A stretch of 7,700 bases of DNA from Pusillimonas sp. UBA6240 (GTDB taxonomy: Bacteria > Pseudomonadota > Gammaproteobacteria > Burkholderiales > Burkholderiaceae_B). The first letter of the stretch is position 1. The number at the start of each line of letters is the position of its first letter. Positions 5,301-7,700 of this stretch are shown one piece after another. The stretch lies in contig DJWC01000156.1 in the NCBI GenBank assembly GCA_002441445.1, positions 555 to 8,254 on the forward strand. Direction: 5' to 3'. A program made the translations under genes and the position numbers. The notes below the pieces were generated by a model that was not told the DNA's origin, made no database searches, and worked only from the letters and a program-made list of their open reading frames with translations.

Positions 5301-7441
5301 TTGGCCAGCCTGGAAATATCGGCGACCTGGTTCATCAGCCCATGCAGGTCGTTCAACAGGGCCAGGCGGTTGGCCCGGATGCCCGGGTCGTCCGCCATGA
5401 CCATGACGTCATCGAAAAAGGCGTCGACCGCGGCGCGGGCGCGGGCCATGGTGGCCAGGCCGGCGGTGAAATCCCCCTGCGCGAGCTGGGCCTGCGCCTG
5501 GGGACGCAATTCGCCGATGATGCCGGCCAGCGCTTGCTCGGCCGGCTCGGCCAGCTTGGCGCTGTCGATGGCCGAGGGCAGATCGCCCGCCTTCTTGAGC
5601 AGGTTGGCGATGCGTTTGTTGGCGGCCGCCAGGCTTTCCGCTTCAGGGCGCTGCGCAAAGCCGGCGCAGGCCTGTATCCGCGCATGTACCTGGTGCAGTG
5701 CGGGCTCCAGGGCCAGCACCGCGTCGACGACATTGCGATCGAAGTCGCCGTTGAGCTGGTTGCGGTAGCGCTCGTAGATGAATGCCCGCACTTCTTCGGC
5801 GGCGCCCGCCGCGATCAGCCCGGGCGGGAAGGTGGAGGCGCTGTAGGCCAGCAGGCTGTCCAGGCGCAGCGCGCCGCTGTCGCTGACTTTCAGGTAGCCG
5901 CCCGCTTGCAATTGTTCGTAAGCGCTGATCACGCCCAAGGCGGCGCGCCGCAGGGCATAGGGGTCGCGTTCACCAGTGGGAGCCAAGCCTATGCCCCAGA
6001 TGCCGACCAGCGTTTCCACACGCTCGGCGATGAAGAGCACCGCGGAGGTCAGGGTGGCCGGTTCGACGGGGGCTTCCAGCCTTATGCGGTATTGGCCTTT
6101 CAGCGCCAGGACGACGTCGTCCGGCTCGCCGTCGCCCGCGGCGTAATAGGCGCCCATGATGCCTTGCAGCTCCGGGAACTCGGCCACCATGCTGGTGCCG
6201 AGGTCGGCCTTGGCCAGCAGGGCGGCGCGGTCGGCGCGCGCCGCATCCGCCCCCAATTGCCCGGCAATATGGCGGGCAATTTTGCGCACGCGTTCGACGC
6301 GGTCCAACTGGGAGCCCAGCTTGTTGTGATATACGCTGGCGGCCAGCGCGTCCACGCGTCGGGCCAGGGGTATCTTGCGGTCGGTGTCGAAAAAGAACTG
6401 GGCGTCCGCCAGGCGCGGGCGCACCACGCGCTGATTGCCTTCGATGATGTTCGCCGGATCGTCCACCTGCATATTGCTGACGATCAGGAAGCGGTGGCTG
6501 AGCTTGCCGGTGGCGGGATCGAATAGCGGGAAATACTTCTGGTTCAGGCGCATGGTCAGGATCAGGCATTCCGACGGCACGTCGAGGAAGGCCTCGTCGA
6601 ACTCGCCCACGTACACGGTGGGATGCTCGACCAGCGCGGTGACCTCGTCCAGCAGCGCCTCGACCTCGGGGCCGTCGCCCAGCGTGGCGTTCAGTTCCTG
6701 CGCCCGCTGCGTCAACTGGTCCTGGATCAGCGCCCGGCGCTGGGTGAACGAGGCGATGACCTTGCCGTCGCTGAGCAGTTGTTCTTCGTAGGTGTCCGGC
6801 GTATCGATGGCCAGGGCATCCGCGGACATGAAACGGTGGCCCAGGGTGTCGCGGCCCGCCGTCAGGCCCAGCGCGCCGACGTCGATGATTCGGGCCCCCC
6901 AGAGCGCAACAAGCCTATGGGCGGGACGCACGAACTTGACGGTGGTGACGCCGTCGGCCAACTGGTAGCGCATGACCTTGGGTATGGGCAGATGTTCGAT
7001 GGCGTAATCCAGCGCCGCCTGCAGGCCGTCCCGCAATGCCATGCCGGGCGCCACGCCGCGGGCATACAGATAGTCTTGCTTGCCGTCGGATTCGCGCAGC
7101 AGTTCGCCCGCCGACAAGTCTTGCAGGCCTTTGGCCGCCAGTTTTTTGGCCAGTGCGGGGCTGATCGAGCCGTCTTCGGCCAGGCCGATCTTGGCGGGCA
7201 TGAGTTTTTCAGTGTAGGGCTGGTCGGGCGCCTGGTCCAGCACCGCGCTGAGCTTGACAGCCAGGCGGCGCGGCGTGGAATAGTCGGTATGCCGGCAGTC
7301 CGGTCCGAGCAAATGATGCTGGGCCAGCGTCTTGCTTATGCCCTCGGCAAAGGCCTGTCCGAGCTTTTGCAGCGCCTTCGGAGGCAGTTCTTCGGTCAGC
7401 AGTTCGATCAATAGCGGCTGGATGCGGGCGGCGGTCGTCAT
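5297..7441 (-). CDS. glyS: Glycyl-tRNA synthetase beta subunit
   Basis: Beta subunit (714 residues) of the bacterial alpha2-beta2 glycyl-tRNA synthetase, needed with GlyQ to charge tRNA-Gly in the cytosol. It has the family N-terminus LLIELLTEELPPKAL at 10-24, the conserved STPRRLAV at 55-62, and KFVRPAHRLVALWG at 169-182. LILTMRLNQKYFPLFD is at 293-308 and NIIEGNQRVVRPRLADAQFFFDTDR at 331-355. The HD-like helical region contains KADLGTSMVAEFPELQGIMGAYYA at 411-434, followed by GERDPYALRRAALG at 490-503. The C-terminal DALR-type tRNA-binding domain ends with VMVMADDPGIRANRLALLNDL at about 679-699. It is somewhat longer than the E. coli protein (689). ATG at 7441 is preceded seven bases upstream by GGAGG (7453-7449) and overlaps the glyQ stop by one base (TAATG), so the two subunits are translationally coupled, consistent with fixed stoichiometry. 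Confidence 0.97.
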   Translation of the reverse strand: MTTAARIQPLLIELLTEELPPKALQKLGQAFAEGISKTLAQHHLLGPDCRHTDYSTPRRLAVKLSAVLDQAPDQPYTEKLMPAKIGLAEDGSISPALAKKLAAKGLQDLSAGELLRESDGKQDYLYARGVAPGMALRDGLQAALDYAIEHLPIPKVMRYQLADGVTTVKFVRPAHRLVALWGARIIDVGALGLTAGRDTLGHRFMSADALAIDTPDTYEEQLLSDGKVIASFTQRRALIQDQLTQRAQELNATLGDGPEVEALLDEVTALVEHPTVYVGEFDEAFLDVPSECLILTMRLNQKYFPLFDPATGKLSHRFLIVSNMQVDDPANIIEGNQRVVRPRLADAQFFFDTDRKIPLARRVDALAASVYHNKLGSQLDRVERVRKIARHIAGQLGADAARADRAALLAKADLGTSMVAEFPELQGIMGAYYAAGDGEPDDVVLALKGQYRIRLEAPVEPATLTSAVLFIAERVETLVGIWGIGLAPTGERDPYALRRAALGVISAYEQLQAGGYLKVSDSGALRLDSLLAYSASTFPPGLIAAGAAEEVRAFIYERYRNQLNGDFDRNVVDAVLALEPALHQVHARIQACAGFAQRPEAESLAAANKRIANLLKKAGDLPSAIDSAKLAEPAEQALAGIIGELRPQAQAQLAQGDFTAGLATMARARAAVDAFFDDVMVMADDPGIRANRLALLNDLHGLMNQVADISRLAK

Positions 7442-7700
7442 TATGCGGCCTCCGCGCCGATGGGTGTGGCTAGCATGGGGAATCCGAGTTTTTCGCGTGA
7501 GTCGTAGTAGGCCTGGGCCACGGCGCGCGACAGATTGCGTATGCGCCCGATGTAGGCCGCCCTTTCGGTGACGCTGATGGCGCCGCGGGCGTCCAGCAGA
7601 TTGAAGGTGTGGGCCGCCTTCAATGTGGCCTCGTAAGCGGGCAAGGCCAGCGGCACGCCGATCAGCCGCTGCGCCTCGGCCTCGTAGTCATTGAAGTGGG
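7441..7700 (-). CDS. glyQ: Glycyl-tRNA synthetase alpha subunit, C-terminal part only
   Basis: The last 86 codons of glyQ, running in from the right edge and ending with TAA at 7443-7441. The visible protein reads HFNDYEAEAQRLIG, then LALPAYEATLKAAHTFNLLDARGAISVTERAAYIGRIRNL and RAVAQAYYDSREKLGFPM. This is the diagnostic C-terminus of GlyQ; the E. coli protein has the nearly identical LPAYDMVLKASHTFNLLDARHAISVTER. The alpha subunit carries the catalytic core for glycyl-adenylate formation, but that region lies outside the window. Its stop overlaps the glyS start by one base. The operon promoter is probably upstream of glyQ and is not visible. Confidence 0.96.
   Translation of the reverse strand, partial: HFNDYEAEAQRLIGVPLALPAYEATLKAAHTFNLLDARGAISVTERAAYIGRIRNLSRAVAQAYYDSREKLGFPMLATPIGAEAA

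Noticed and set aside
4701..5768. Open frame of 355 codons on the plus strand across plsC, gmhB and glyS
   Set aside because: It crosses three confidently identified minus-strand genes; composition is typical of a GC-rich reverse-frame artefact.
5342..6526. Open frame of 394 codons on the plus strand, opposite glyS
   Set aside because: Antisense to conserved glyS, with low-complexity Gly/Ala/Gln/Val composition and no family resemblance; a GC-driven shadow.

Overview
The window is GC-rich DNA with strong G/C preference at third codon positions. Its proteins and gene order point to a betaproteobacterium of the Alcaligenaceae (Bordetella / Achromobacter / Pusillimonas type). This placement is an inference from remembered protein similarity and from the glyQ-glyS-gmhB-plsC-ygjP-gloA order; no database was searched.

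Layout. At the left edge (1-178, minus strand) is the N-terminus of a membrane protein resembling SpmA / nucleoside-recognition (Gate domain) proteins. A 203-base divergent intergenic region follows. Next is a complete plus-strand acyl-CoA dehydrogenase of the FadE type (382-2652), the entry enzyme of fatty-acid beta-oxidation. It ends in a 59-base convergent gap holding a GC-rich hairpin. Everything to the right of that gap is one tightly packed minus-strand operon, read from the right edge inward: glyQ (3' part only), glyS, gmhB, plsC, a YgjP-like zinc metallopeptidase, and gloA. The junctions are a 1-base overlap, a 4-base overlap, a 7-base gap (with the revised plsC start), a 17-base overlap and a 22-base gap. 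This suggests co-transcription and translational coupling.

How the genes work together. glyQ and glyS encode the two subunits of the heterotetrameric glycyl-tRNA synthetase. gmhB makes a heptose precursor of lipopolysaccharide inner core. plsC makes phosphatidic acid for membrane phospholipids. ygjP is an intracellular HExxH peptidase of uncertain substrate. gloA removes methylglyoxal. The operon therefore joins translation, envelope synthesis and detoxification, but the genes do not form one pathway.

I see no mobile element, CRISPR array, tRNA/rRNA gene, prophage or toxin-antitoxin unit, and no convincing new biological system. This is an ordinary core-genome stretch. The points most worth a second look are a beta-clamp-like pentapeptide at the N-terminus of the YgjP peptidase, a dyad-containing promoter-like sequence inside plsC, an eight-base homopolymer near the plsC start, a TTG start in gloA, and a FadE without the N-terminal membrane segment of the E. 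coli enzyme.
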